From: Candidatus Mediterraneibacter pullicola
GTDB taxonomy: Bacteria; Bacillota; Clostridia; Lachnospirales; Lachnospiraceae
DNA: 33,631 nt
Assembly: GCA_019117065.1 (NCBI GenBank)
Contig: DXAK01000037.1
Location: 1 to 33,631, forward strand
Direction: 5' to 3'
How positions within the stretch are numbered: position 1 is the stretch's first letter; each line of letters starts with the position of its first letter. The position numbers and the translations under genes were made by a program. The notes beneath the pieces were generated by a model that did no database searches, was not told the DNA's origin, and saw only the letters and a list, made by a program, of their open reading frames with translations. Shown piece by piece: positions 8,875-17,315 of this stretch.

Positions 8875-9432
8875 TCAGGAAAATTCTGGTTCGATCAATC
8901 CAAAAGAGCCATCCTTTCTTTTATATACTACATTCACCTCATCAGTCTCTGCGTTGGAGAATACGAAGAAACTATGCCCGAGAAGTTCCATTTGGATGCA
9001 GGCATCTTCAGGGAACATGGGCTTGATGCCGAACTTTTTCGTGCGGACAATGCGGATCTCGCTGTCTTCAGGGGTCTCTTCGTCAGATTCAATAAACTCC
9101 GTACGGATACTGCCTGACGGAGCTGATGAAGTGGAGTGTCCCTGACTCTTTGAAACCAGCTTGTTTTTGTATTTGCGGAGCTGGCGTTCGATGATCTCCT
9201 CCACGAGATCGATGGATACATACATGTCATTACTTGTCTGCTCAGAACGGATAATGTTGCCTTTAACGGGGATGGTTACCTCAATTTTCTGACGTCCTTT
9301 CTCTACACTGAGCGTTACAATGATTTCTGTTTCAGGAGTGAAATACCTTTCAAGTTTTGATAATTTCTGCTCAATCGCGTCTTTGAGCCCGGGGGTTACC
9401 TCAATGTTCTTTCCGCTGATGATAAAATTCAT
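8875..9432 (-). CDS. hpf: long-form ribosome hibernation promoting factor
   Basis: 185 residues from ATG 9432; AAGGAG lies 9 nt upstream, whereas an in-frame TTG at 9441 directly abuts that site and is rejected. The N-terminal S30AE domain (about 1-100) has the expected MNFIISGKNIEVTPGLKDAIEQKLSKLE type start, with a MYVSIDLVEEIIERQLRKYK helix. After an acidic linker, the C-terminal S30AE_C dimerisation domain (about 125-182) holds IVRTKKFGIKPMFPEDACIQMELLGHSFFVF. Long HPF joins two 70S ribosomes into inactive 100S dimers in stationary phase. In Bacillus hpf sits directly before secA-prfB; here it is on the opposite strand 9 kb from secA. Confidence 0.96.
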   Translation of the reverse strand: MNFIISGKNIEVTPGLKDAIEQKLSKLERYFTPETEIIVTLSVEKGRQKIEVTIPVKGNIIRSEQTSNDMYVSIDLVEEIIERQLRKYKNKLVSKSQGHSTSSAPSGSIRTEFIESDEETPEDSEIRIVRTKKFGIKPMFPEDACIQMELLGHSFFVFSNAETDEVNVVYKRKDGSFGLIEPEFS

Positions 9433-9519
9433 GCTGTTCAACTCCTTCTGTCGATATTTAACATAAACATATAGAAAAATGATGTTTATATTATGTAAAG
9501 ATTATAACACGAAACAGCA

Positions 9520-10134
9520 TCAATGTATAGACCGTATCACTTCGATACGGGTGATTTTTCCATCCTTCATCTTAGCGATACGAAGGCCGAGGTTTGAAAA
9601 GTATACACATGCTCCGGTTCCAATCTCCATGCCGTCCTCGTGCATTTTATCAAGCAGAACGTCAAGGAGTGTATCGTCTTTATCATTGCTGGGAATATCC
9701 ATGCGGAACAGACGGTTGATCTGATGGATTTTCTGTGTGGCACGGAAAATTGTCTTGTCCGTTTCGTCAAATGCGGAGAAAAGGAATTTTCTCGTGGCAA
9801 ACAGGATCGCGATGGCAACAACGCCCAGCAGACTGTTGAGCGGGGAGGAATGATCGATGATGATTTGGCGTGCGATGGCAAACAGAAGTACTTCGAATAC
9901 GGTGATTGGCGTATGTAGATAGAGCATGCGGATCAGCTCTACTCCAATGATAAGATTAAAACATGCCGTGAGAAGATCATCGTAGTTGGGGTATGTGCTG
10001 ACATCTGTCAGTTCCCCCATGGATAATCCAAGTTTCACGGTCATGACAATGATCGCGCAGGCGAGCAGACCGGCGATTACAAACTCTAGTATTTTTGTCA
10101 GGTGTTTCAAAAAGAGGCGCGCGTATTTCTCCAT
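9520..10134 (-). CDS. PsiE-like membrane protein with C-terminal transporter-associated-type domain
   Basis: 204 residues from ATG 10134, which has AAGGAG 7 nt upstream; an ATG at 10140 sits 1 nt from that site and is less likely. Residues ~10-125 carry four hydrophobic segments, resembling the PsiE (phosphate-starvation-inducible E) membrane fold. The C-terminal ~65 residues, after a short linker, form a soluble module (GTGACVYFSNLGLRIAKMKDGKITRIEVI) that resembles the small domain attached to CorC/HlyC-type transporters. Function is unknown. Weak membership in either family is my judgement by eye. It sits downstream of typA on the same strand and ahead of hpf. Confidence 0.65.
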   Translation of the reverse strand: MEKYARLFLKHLTKILEFVIAGLLACAIIVMTVKLGLSMGELTDVSTYPNYDDLLTACFNLIIGVELIRMLYLHTPITVFEVLLFAIARQIIIDHSSPLNSLLGVVAIAILFATRKFLFSAFDETDKTIFRATQKIHQINRLFRMDIPSNDKDDTLLDVLLDKMHEDGMEIGTGACVYFSNLGLRIAKMKDGKITRIEVIRSIH

Positions 10135-10218
10135 GTTCATTCTCCTTTGTGTTCATTCTTTTTTGTGTTTACGGAAAAGGCAATCGGATTGTCCGGCCGC
10201 CCTGTGTCTGAGGATGTC

Positions 10219-12045
10219 TTATTTCATATTGCTCCTCTTACGCATTCTGGAATCAAGGATTTTCTTGCGGATGCGCAAGGATTTGGGAGTGACTTCCAGA
10301 AGCTCGTCCGTGTCAATAAAATCTAGTGCCTGTTCTAGACTTAAGATTCTAGGCGGAGTGAGACGAAGCGCCTCGTCCGCACTGGAAGAGCGGGTGTTGG
10401 TCAAATGTTTTGTCTTACATACGTTAAGTTCGATATCTTCGGCTTTTCCGTTCTGTCCGATGACCATTCCGGAATATACCTTCTCTCCGGAGCCTATGAA
10501 CAGTGTACCACGCTCTTGCGCACTGTACAATCCATAAGTTACAGATTCTCCAGTTTCAAACGCGATGAGAGAGCCTTGTTTACGATACTGGATATCACCT
10601 TTGTAGGGTGCGTATCCTTCGAAGCTTGTGTTCAGGATTCCATTTCCTTTCGTATCTGTGAGAAATTCTCCGCGGTATCCAATGAGCCCTCTGGACGGGA
10701 TGGAGAATTCGAGGCGGGTGTATCCTCCATTAGATACGCCCATGTTGCGCAGTTCGCCTTTCCTCTGCCCAAGCTTTTCAATGACCACGCCGGTGAATTC
10801 ATCTGGGACATCGATGTAAGCAGTTTCGATGGGCTCCAGTTTCCTTCCATTCTCGTCCGTATGATAGAGAACTTCCGCTTTGCTGACAGCAAATTCATAG
10901 CCTTCGCGGCGCATATTTTCAATGAGCACGGAGAGATGGAGCTCGCCGCGCCCGGATACCTTAAAGCTGTCCGTATTTTCCATTTCCTCTACACGGAGAC
11001 TGACGTCTGTGTTCAGCTCTTTGAAGAGGCGGCTGCGCAGATGACGCGAGGTTACATACTTTCCGTCCTGTCCTGCAAACGGGCTGTCATTGACAATGAA
11101 CTGCATGGCGATTGTCGGTTCGGAGATCTTCTGGAAGGCGATGGGCTCTGGATTCTCCGGTGAGCAGAGAGTATCTCCGATGGAGATGTCTGAGATGCCG
11201 GAGATGGCTACGATTGATCCGATAGTCGCTTCCCGTACTTCCGTTTTATTCAAGCCGTCAAACTCATAGAGCTTGCTGATCTTTACTTTTTGCTGTTTGT
11301 TCGGATCATGGTGGTTAACAAGCAACATTTCCTGATTAACACTGATCGTACCGTTATCCACCTTTCCAATACCAATGCGGCCTACATACTCATTATAGTC
11401 AATGGTACTAATCAGCACCTGAGTAGCAGCCTCGGGATCACCTTCCGGGGCGGGGATATAATTTAGGATTGTCTCAAAGAGCGGCTTCATGTCTCTTTCC
11501 TCATCTGAGAGGTCAAGAACAGCTACGCCTGCTTTAGCCGACGCGTACACAAAGGGACATTCAAGCTGATCATCCGAAGCGCCGAGGTCGATGAAAAGCT
11601 CCAGCACCTCGTCGATCACTGCATCTGGCCGGGCTTCCGGGCGGTCGATCTTGTTGATGCACACGATGACCGGAAGGTCTAATTCTAGCGCTTTTCTTAA
11701 GACAAATTTTGTCTGGGGCATTGCGCCTTCAAAAGCGTCTACAACAAGGATCACGCCGTTTACCATCTTGAGGACGCGCTCGACTTCCCCGCCGAAGTCT
11801 GCATGTCCCGGCGTGTCAATAATGTTGATCTTTACTCCATTGTAGTGGACTGCCGTATTTTTAGAGAGGATCGTGATCCCTCGCTCGCGCTCAATGTCAT
11901 TGGAGTCCATGACGCGCTCGGCAACCTCCTGATTCTCACGGAATACACCGCTTTGTTTCAGCAGCTCGTCGACCAGCGTAGTCTTGCCGTGGTCAACATG
12001 GGCAATGATTGCAATATTTCTTACATCTCCACGTTTTGTATTCAT
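10219..12045 (-). CDS. typA: translational GTPase TypA/BipA
   Basis: 608 residues, normal length. The G domain has G1 AHVDHGKTT (15-23), G2 in ERERGITI, G3 DTPGHADFGGEV and G4 NKID; domains II, III and V follow with the typical ERVGQ/GELHLSVLIENMRREGYEF region, and the family C-terminal domain includes PSRGLIGYRGEFLTDTKG. TypA is an EF-G-like GTPase that binds ribosomes near stringent/stress conditions and helps 50S assembly at low temperature in enterobacteria. A start-proximal AGGAAGAG precedes ATG 12045. It has a long leader (about 115 nt) from the predicted promoter. Confidence 0.97.
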   Translation of the reverse strand: MNTKRGDVRNIAIIAHVDHGKTTLVDELLKQSGVFRENQEVAERVMDSNDIERERGITILSKNTAVHYNGVKINIIDTPGHADFGGEVERVLKMVNGVILVVDAFEGAMPQTKFVLRKALELDLPVIVCINKIDRPEARPDAVIDEVLELFIDLGASDDQLECPFVYASAKAGVAVLDLSDEERDMKPLFETILNYIPAPEGDPEAATQVLISTIDYNEYVGRIGIGKVDNGTISVNQEMLLVNHHDPNKQQKVKISKLYEFDGLNKTEVREATIGSIVAISGISDISIGDTLCSPENPEPIAFQKISEPTIAMQFIVNDSPFAGQDGKYVTSRHLRSRLFKELNTDVSLRVEEMENTDSFKVSGRGELHLSVLIENMRREGYEFAVSKAEVLYHTDENGRKLEPIETAYIDVPDEFTGVVIEKLGQRKGELRNMGVSNGGYTRLEFSIPSRGLIGYRGEFLTDTKGNGILNTSFEGYAPYKGDIQYRKQGSLIAFETGESVTYGLYSAQERGTLFIGSGEKVYSGMVIGQNGKAEDIELNVCKTKHLTNTRSSSADEALRLTPPRILSLEQALDFIDTDELLEVTPKSLRIRKKILDSRMRKRSNMK

Positions 12046-12388
12046 ATGATCTGCACTCTTCCTTTAATAAATATCTTTTCATTTTTTAACTTTTGGTACT
12101 GGCAGATAGGAAACGATATCCTTATCAAGAGAAGGGAGTATTATCCCCTTTGTACACCGACATTATTCTATCACAAAATGTGCATTTTACAAGCCCGGGT
12201 GTATTTTTCTGGAAAAAGGAAGCGTTTTTCCGTGGGAAATGAGAGGTTTTCAAGAGCGGCAGGGGTGACAGAATGTTGAAAAGCGTCGAACGATTTCCTT
12301 TTTCAGACAGTTCTAAAACAGAAAAATTACACATACATTTAGTAGTGAATCAAAAAATACCGAAAAGAGGAAGGGAGAGCTACAAATT
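12046..12388. other. 343-bp divergent intergenic region between typA and the SSB-like gene
   Basis: It contains the typA promoter (separate entry), a small hairpin with GGAAAAA (12211-12217) and TTTTTCC (12225-12231), and an SD-like AGGAAGGGAGAG just before the plus-strand gene. I see no clear promoter for the plus-strand gene and no convincing small gene. Confidence 0.6.
12165..12192 (-). promoter_or_regulatory. promoter of typA
   Basis: On the minus strand, TTGTAA (12192-12187), 16-bp spacer, TAGAAT (12170-12165) preceded by TGA, an extended -10 arrangement. Predicts a leader of about 115 nt before typA. Confidence 0.55.
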
Positions 12389-13018
12389 ATGTCGGATAAG
12401 ATAATTGAGAACAATCAGGTAACAGTCATAGGGATGGTGGTGTCGGAGTTTACATACAGCCACGAGGTATTTGGAGAGGGATTCTACATGGTGGATATCC
12501 TTGTGAAACGGCTGAGCAGTTCAAATGACAGGATACCGGTGATGGTATCTGAGCGTCTCATTGACGTGACAGAAGATTACAGAGGAAAGTGCATCATGGT
12601 ATCAGGGCAGTTCCGCTCGTATAACCGGCACGAGGAACAGAAAAACAGACTGGTCCTCTCCGTGTTCGCGCGAGAGATTGAGTTTGTTGACGAGGAGCCA
12701 GACGGGGCGAGAACGAACCATATCCTTTTGGAAGGGTATATGTGTAAACGGCCTGTGTACCGCAAGACGCCTCTTGGCAGGGAGATTGCAGATCTTCTTC
12801 TGGCAGTGAACCGTCCCTATGGAAAATCTGATTACATCCCATGTATCTGCTGGGGAAGAAACGCCAGATATGCCTCGGGATTTGATGTGGGAGAACATGT
12901 TCGTATACTAGGCAGGATCCAGAGCAGGGAATATGTGAAAAAACTGTCTGAGACAGAGACTGAGACAAGGACCGCGTACGAGGTGTCCGTAAGCAAGCTG
13001 GAGTGTATAGAGGATTAG
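12389..13018 (+). CDS. SSB-like protein with two OB folds
   Basis: 209 residues with GGAAGGGAGAG upstream of ATG 12389. The C-terminal half (about residues 108-205) has the pattern of a single-stranded DNA-binding OB fold: LEGYMCKRPVYRKTPLGREIADLLLAVNRPY, then IPCICWGRNARYA and GEHVRILGRIQSREY. The N-terminal half (about 7-100) shows a similar but weaker rhythm (VTVIGMVVSEFTYSHEVFGEGFYMVDILVKR, then IPVMVSERL and GKCIMVSGQFRSYN), so the protein looks like a duplicated OB fold. It lacks the acidic C-terminal tip of canonical SSB, ending instead in KLECIED. A role in DNA binding is inferred; it is not the main SSB. Confidence 0.78.
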   Translation: MSDKIIENNQVTVIGMVVSEFTYSHEVFGEGFYMVDILVKRLSSSNDRIPVMVSERLIDVTEDYRGKCIMVSGQFRSYNRHEEQKNRLVLSVFAREIEFVDEEPDGARTNHILLEGYMCKRPVYRKTPLGREIADLLLAVNRPYGKSDYIPCICWGRNARYASGFDVGEHVRILGRIQSREYVKKLSETETETRTAYEVSVSKLECIED

Positions 13019-13047
13019 CGGAATCTTGTTTTGAAATCGTTGATTTA

Positions 13048-13093
13048 GGGTATCATATATTGAGATCATAACTCAAATGTGATATCCTTTTTT
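13048..13093 (+). terminator. intrinsic terminator after the SSB-like gene
   Basis: A long stem (13049-13064 with 13072-13087) with two single-base bulges and one G-T pair, a 7-nt loop and a six-T run at 13088-13093. Confidence 0.8.
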
Positions 13094-13163
13094 ATATGAC
13101 AACTCCGGTGTACAAGGGATAAGGCCGACGCCGGGAAAGATACAAAATAGGAGGAATATAATT

Positions 13164-13922
13164 ATGGTAAAGATATTGCTGCACGGATGTAACGGAAAGA
13201 TGGGAAGGATGATCACGGAGATTGTCAAATCGGATGAGAACACAGAAATCGTCGCGGGAGTGGATACATATATGGAAATCCCTAACGATTACCCGGTGTA
13301 TGGTTCCATTGAAAAATGTGATGCGGACGCCGACGTGGCGGTGGATTTTTCAAATGCGGGAGCAGTGGACACCCTTCTGGATTACTGTGTGGAGAGAGGG
13401 CTCCCCGTGGTGCTGTGCACGACAGGGCTTTCTGAGAGGCAGCTTCAGAAGGTCGCTGAGGCATCCAAGAAAACAGCTGTCTTAAAATCCGCGAACATGT
13501 CGCTTGGAATCAATCTGTTGTTAAAGCTCCTTCAGGATGCGGCAAAGGTGTTTGGTCCCGCAGGATATGATGTGGAGCTGGTAGAGCGTCACCACAATCA
13601 GAAACTGGACGCTCCCAGCGGGACGGCGCTTGCGCTGGCGGATTCTGTGAACAAGGCGTTGAACAACGAGTATCATTATGTGTACGACCGCAGCCAGATA
13701 AGACAGAAAAGAGAGAAAAAGGAGATCGGGATCAGTGCGGTGCGAGGGGGAACAATTGTCGGTGATCACGAGGTTATTTTTGCCGGCACAGATGAGGTGA
13801 TCGAGTTTAAGCACACGGCGTACTCAAGAAGCGTGTTTGCGAAAGGCGCCGTCGAGGCTGGGAAGTTCCTTGCAGGAAAAGCCCCGGGCATGTACGATAT
13901 GGAAGACGTGGTTGGACTGTAG
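13164..13922 (+). CDS. dapB: 4-hydroxy-tetrahydrodipicolinate reductase
   Basis: 252 residues, slightly short as in many Firmicutes. The nucleotide-binding GCNGKMG (8-14) opens the N-terminal Rossmann domain; VVLCTTGLS, SANMSLGINLLLKLL, ERHHNQKLDAPSGTAL (141-156, with the catalytic-type His143/His144 and Lys147) and the C-terminal AGKFLAGKAPGMYDMEDVVGL complete the family pattern. DapB reduces the dihydrodipicolinate precursor with NAD(P)H in diaminopimelate and lysine synthesis, feeding both protein and cell wall. TAGGAGG precedes ATG 13164. No dapA neighbours it; fbp follows 32 bp downstream. Confidence 0.97.
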   Translation: MVKILLHGCNGKMGRMITEIVKSDENTEIVAGVDTYMEIPNDYPVYGSIEKCDADADVAVDFSNAGAVDTLLDYCVERGLPVVLCTTGLSERQLQKVAEASKKTAVLKSANMSLGINLLLKLLQDAAKVFGPAGYDVELVERHHNQKLDAPSGTALALADSVNKALNNEYHYVYDRSQIRQKREKKEIGISAVRGGTIVGDHEVIFAGTDEVIEFKHTAYSRSVFAKGAVEAGKFLAGKAPGMYDMEDVVGL

Positions 13923-13954
13923 GAATTTGAGGTGACCCAGCCGGAGGAGAGTGT

Positions 13955-15907
13955 ATGAAAGAGCTAGAGAAAAGATATCTGGAAAGATTGTCAGATTTGT
14001 ATCCTACAATCGCCGCGGCGTCTACGGAGATTATTAACCTCCAGTCTATATTGAATTTGCCGAAGGGCACGGAAAATTTTCTCACTGACGTACATGGAGA
14101 ATATGAGGCGTTTTCCCACGTTTTAAAGAATGGCTCCGGTTCTGTGAGGCGTAAGATTGAGGATGTGTTCGGCAACCGGATGAGCAGCAGAGATAAGCGC
14201 TCTCTTGCGACGCTCATTTATTATCCGAGAGAGAAGATAGATATCGTGCGGCAGACAGAGGCGAACATGGAGGACTGGTATAAAGTGCATCTGTACCTTC
14301 TCATTGAAGTGGGAAAACGTGCAGCGAGCAAATATACCCGCTCCAAAGTGCGCAAGGCGCTCCCGAAAGATTTTGCCTATGTGATCGAGGAACTAATCAC
14401 AGAGAAGGCGGAAGTAAGCGACAAGGAATCCTACTACAATGAGATTATCTCCACGATCATACGGATCGGACGAGCCGAAGAGTTCATCTGTGCAATCTCA
14501 GAACTGATCCAGAGGCTGGTTGTGGATCATCTCCATATTGTCGGAGATATTTATGACAGAGGTCCGGGTCCGCATTTCATCATGGATGAATTGATGACAT
14601 ACCACTCAGTGGATATTCAATGGGGGAATCATGATGTGCTCTGGATGGGAGCTGCGGCGGGACAGAAAGGATGTATTGCTAATGTAATCCGCATCTGCGC
14701 TCGGTACGGTAATCTGGATATACTGGAGGACGGGTATGGGATCAATCTGCTACCGCTGGCGGCGTTTGCTATGCGGGCGTATAAGGACGACCCTTGTACC
14801 TGTTTCCGGTTGAAAGTTTCCGGACGCACGGATTCCGAGGAGATGCAGATGAATCTCCGCATACATAAAGCAATCTCTGTTATCCAGTTTAAGGTGGAGG
14901 GGCAGATCATCAGAAGACAGCCTTCTTTTCACATGGAAAACCGTGCCCTGCTCCACAAGATCAATTATGAGAAAGGGACGATTGTCTTGGACGGGGAGGA
15001 ATATAAGCTGCTTGACACGAATTTCCCAACCGTGGATCCGGAGGATCCATATGCGCTGAATCCGGAAGAAAAGGAGATCATGGACCGGCTTGAGAAAGCG
15101 TTTGTAAATTGTGAAAAACTGCGGAGCCATATGCGTTTTTTGCTGACAAAGGGCGGTCTGTATAAAGTGTACAATGACAACCTCCTATATCACGGAAGTG
15201 TGCCTCTGACATCGGACGGAGAATTGAAGGAAGTGGAGATATATGGGCGCGGATACAAGGGAAGGGAGCTATATGATGAGCTGGAAACGTATGTGAGGAA
15301 AGGTTTTTTTGCTCTTGATGAGAAGGAAAAGCAGGACGGGAAAGATATCATGTGGTATATCTGGCTGCATCCGGATTCTCCCTTGTTTGGCAAGAATAAA
15401 ATGGCAACCTTTGAGCGGTATTTTCTGGCGGAGAAAGAGACCCACATTGAGGAGAAAAACGCTTATTACAGGCTGATCGAGGACGAGCAGGTAGTTGATG
15501 AGATCTTAAAAGAGTTTGGGCTCGATCCGCAGCACGCCCACATCGTTAACGGCCATGTTCCCGTAAAAAGAAAAGACGGGGAAAATCCGGTCAAATGTGG
15601 GGGGAAAGTTCTGGTTATCGACGGCGGATTCTCCCGTGCTTACCAGAAAGAGACTGGAATCGCCGGATATACGCTTATCTATAATTCTTACGGGATGCGT
15701 CTAGTGGCTCTTGAACCTTTTGAGTCTACAGAGGCGGCCATCAAAAAGGAAATGGATATTCACTCGGAGACTACGATTGTGACCACGGTGAAAGATCGCT
15801 GTCTGGTCGGCGACACAGATACCGGGCGGGATCTGAGAGAACAGATCGCAGATTTGGAGCAGCTTCTGGAGGCATACAGAAACGGTGAGATCACAGAGAA
15901 AATATAA
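13955..15907 (+). CDS. fbp: class III fructose-1,6-bisphosphatase
   Basis: 650 residues, the typical length of the Firmicute class III enzyme (B. subtilis Fbp type), which is unrelated to the class I enzyme. The metallophosphoesterase ligands are seen in TDVHGEYEAF (44-53), a VGDIYDRGPGPH segment near 195-206, WGNHDVLWM near 223-231 and IVNGHVPVK near 530. The last step GGFSRAYQKETGIAGYTLIYNSYG is a conserved family signature. It hydrolyses fructose-1,6-bisphosphate to fructose-6-phosphate in gluconeogenesis, and so affects the same metabolite that controls HprK. CCGGAGGAG lies just before ATG 13955. It is flanked by dapB and a sigma factor on the same strand. Confidence 0.96.
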   Translation: MKELEKRYLERLSDLYPTIAAASTEIINLQSILNLPKGTENFLTDVHGEYEAFSHVLKNGSGSVRRKIEDVFGNRMSSRDKRSLATLIYYPREKIDIVRQTEANMEDWYKVHLYLLIEVGKRAASKYTRSKVRKALPKDFAYVIEELITEKAEVSDKESYYNEIISTIIRIGRAEEFICAISELIQRLVVDHLHIVGDIYDRGPGPHFIMDELMTYHSVDIQWGNHDVLWMGAAAGQKGCIANVIRICARYGNLDILEDGYGINLLPLAAFAMRAYKDDPCTCFRLKVSGRTDSEEMQMNLRIHKAISVIQFKVEGQIIRRQPSFHMENRALLHKINYEKGTIVLDGEEYKLLDTNFPTVDPEDPYALNPEEKEIMDRLEKAFVNCEKLRSHMRFLLTKGGLYKVYNDNLLYHGSVPLTSDGELKEVEIYGRGYKGRELYDELETYVRKGFFALDEKEKQDGKDIMWYIWLHPDSPLFGKNKMATFERYFLAEKETHIEEKNAYYRLIEDEQVVDEILKEFGLDPQHAHIVNGHVPVKRKDGENPVKCGGKVLVIDGGFSRAYQKETGIAGYTLIYNSYGMRLVALEPFESTEAAIKKEMDIHSETTIVTTVKDRCLVGDTDTGRDLREQIADLEQLLEAYRNGEITEKI

Positions 15908-15945
15908 AGACAGGGTACAATGGCGAAAGTAAAGGCAGGGAAGAT

Positions 15946-16782
15946 ATGGAAAAAGAACAGAACACAGTGGCAGGCGGAGAAATGTCTGAGCCACTTAGGA
16001 TCTATCTTCAGGAGATCGGTCAGATTCCTCTTCTTTCCGAGGAGGAAGAGAAGGAACTGGGCAGAAAACTTGCTGGCGGAGATATATCAGCAAGGCATAG
16101 GCTGGAGGAAGGGAACCTGCGGCTGGTGGTTTCCCTTGCGAAGCATTATACAGGGAGAGGGATTCCCCTTTTGGATCTCATTCAAGAAGGAAATATGGGG
16201 TTGATGCATGCGGCAGAAAAATATGATTATATGAAAGAAAACCGGTTTTCTACCTATGCCTCGTGGTGGATTAAAGAGGCAATGCAAAGAGCCATCGACC
16301 GGCAGGCGAGGGAGATCCGCGTGCCTGTGCATGTGGCCGAGAACATGAAAAAAGTGCAACGCGCTGCAAACGAACTTAGACAGGAATTGGGCAGAGACGC
16401 TTCTCCGAAAGAGATTGCAGACAGGCTGACCGGCCGGACAGAGGAGGAAGTGAAAGAGATCCTCAGTTATTTTCAAACGCCGGTATCTCTTGAGACACCC
16501 ATTGGCGAGAATGGGGAGGATAGTTTGGGAGATATGGTGGAAAATCAGACGGAGACAACCCCTGAGGAAGCAATGGATATTCTTGTGCAGAAGGAAGAGG
16601 TAAAAGAACTTCTGGAGACGCTTAGTGAAAGAGAGCGAGAGGTGATCCGCCTGCGGTACGGTCTGGAAGACGGGAAAGCGCAGACGCTGGAGGAGATTGG
16701 CGGGCAGCTTGGTGTGACGAGGGAACGAGTGCGCCAGATTGAGGCTCGCGCCATGGAAAAATTGAGAAAAAATGCAAAATAG
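15946..16782 (+). CDS. sigma-70 family RNA polymerase sigma factor (group 2, SigA-like, no region 1.1)
   Basis: 278 residues: region 1.2 about 13-45 (PLRIYLQEIGQIPLLSEEEE), region 2 about 55-122 with the -10-binding FSTYASWWIKEAMQRAIDRQ, region 3 about 128-205, region 4 about 215-275 with the -35 helix-turn-helix TLEEIGGQLGVTRERVRQIE. It is too short for the housekeeping RpoD, which carries extra N-terminal sequence and normally lies with dnaG. I read it as a second, group 2-type sigma factor that recognises primary-like promoters under unknown conditions. The ribosome site (AGGCAGGG) is modest. It starts 38 bp after fbp. Confidence 0.9.
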   Translation: MEKEQNTVAGGEMSEPLRIYLQEIGQIPLLSEEEEKELGRKLAGGDISARHRLEEGNLRLVVSLAKHYTGRGIPLLDLIQEGNMGLMHAAEKYDYMKENRFSTYASWWIKEAMQRAIDRQAREIRVPVHVAENMKKVQRAANELRQELGRDASPKEIADRLTGRTEEEVKEILSYFQTPVSLETPIGENGEDSLGDMVENQTETTPEEAMDILVQKEEVKELLETLSEREREVIRLRYGLEDGKAQTLEEIGGQLGVTRERVRQIEARAMEKLRKNAK

Positions 16783-16794
16783 AAGTCACCTGTG

Positions 16795-16843
16795 CATAAA
16801 TATTGGAAAATCTGCAGATAGTAGAGGTACAACAATATTTATG
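16795..16843. repeat. 11-bp perfect inverted repeat upstream of the lipoprotein gene
   Basis: CATAAATATTG (16795-16805) and CAATATTTATG (16833-16843) are exact reverse complements separated by 27 bp. They span the gap between the sigma-factor gene and the lipoprotein start and could be a protein-binding site or an RNA stem in the leader. Confidence 0.7.
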
Positions 16844-16862
16844 GAAAGGGAGATTATCTATT

Positions 16863-17219
16863 ATGAAGAAAATGAAAACGCTTCTTTTACTCATGACATG
16901 TACCTTTGTCCTGATGGGAGTGAGCGCGTGCAGCAGTAAGGATAACGCGTCCAACAAGGCCGATCAGTCAACAACCGACGACAATGCGGCAGGAGACAAT
17001 AATAGTACGGTAAATGACAATGCAGATACGGCAGACACCAATGACCGTACAATGAACGACGCCACAGAGGGGGACGGGATTCTTGACAACGCGGTAGATG
17101 ATGTGACGGACGGCGTGGACAGGGTTACGGACGATGTTACGGACGGCGTGGACAAGGCGGCGGACGATATGACACAGGATAACGGAGTGCAGAAGGATAC
17201 AGATAATAATAACCGTTAG
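16863..17219 (+). CDS. small lipoprotein with 11-residue acidic repeats
   Basis: 118 residues from ATG 16863 (AAAGGGAGA upstream); an in-frame ATG at 16803 would give a non-signal N-terminus and is rejected. A signal peptide with lipobox VSAC puts lipid on the first cysteine (residue 23). The mature part is almost free of large hydrophobics and rich in Asp, Asn, Thr. Residues near 75-100 carry a clear 11-residue repeat (DVTDGVDRVTD then DVTDGVDKAAD), with a 33-bp DNA period and visible similarity at DNA level. Function unknown. Such 11-mers could form an amphipathic helix, as in LEA-type proteins; that is inference only. Confidence 0.85.
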   Translation: MKKMKTLLLLMTCTFVLMGVSACSSKDNASNKADQSTTDDNAAGDNNSTVNDNADTADTNDRTMNDATEGDGILDNAVDDVTDGVDRVTDDVTDGVDKAADDMTQDNGVQKDTDNNNR

Positions 17220-17239
17220 TGATAAATCAGAAAAGAGCG

Positions 17240-17289
17240 CAGCGCCGGAGGGAATGCCCTTTGAACAGGTATTTGCCGGCGCTGTTTTT
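17240..17289 (+). terminator. intrinsic terminator after the lipoprotein gene
   Basis: CAGCGCCGG (17240-17248) pairs with CCGGCGCTG (17276-17284), with an inner AGGG/CCCT match, followed by TTTTT at 17285-17289. Confidence 0.85.
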
Positions 17290-17315
17290 AGAAAGGGAAG
17301 ACAGGAGAACCACAT

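Noticed and set aside
9463-9489. 8-bp inverted repeat ATAAACAT/ATGTTTAT upstream of hpf
   Set aside because: A+T-rich region where such repeats arise by chance; no further support.
10405-11163. Long plus-strand open frame opposite typA
   Set aside because: typA is clearly conserved on the other strand; the frame has no ribosome site or recognisable domain.
13031-13056. TTGAAA and TATCAT as a dapB promoter
   Set aside because: Spacing is only 14 bp and the -10 lies in the arm of a clear terminator hairpin.
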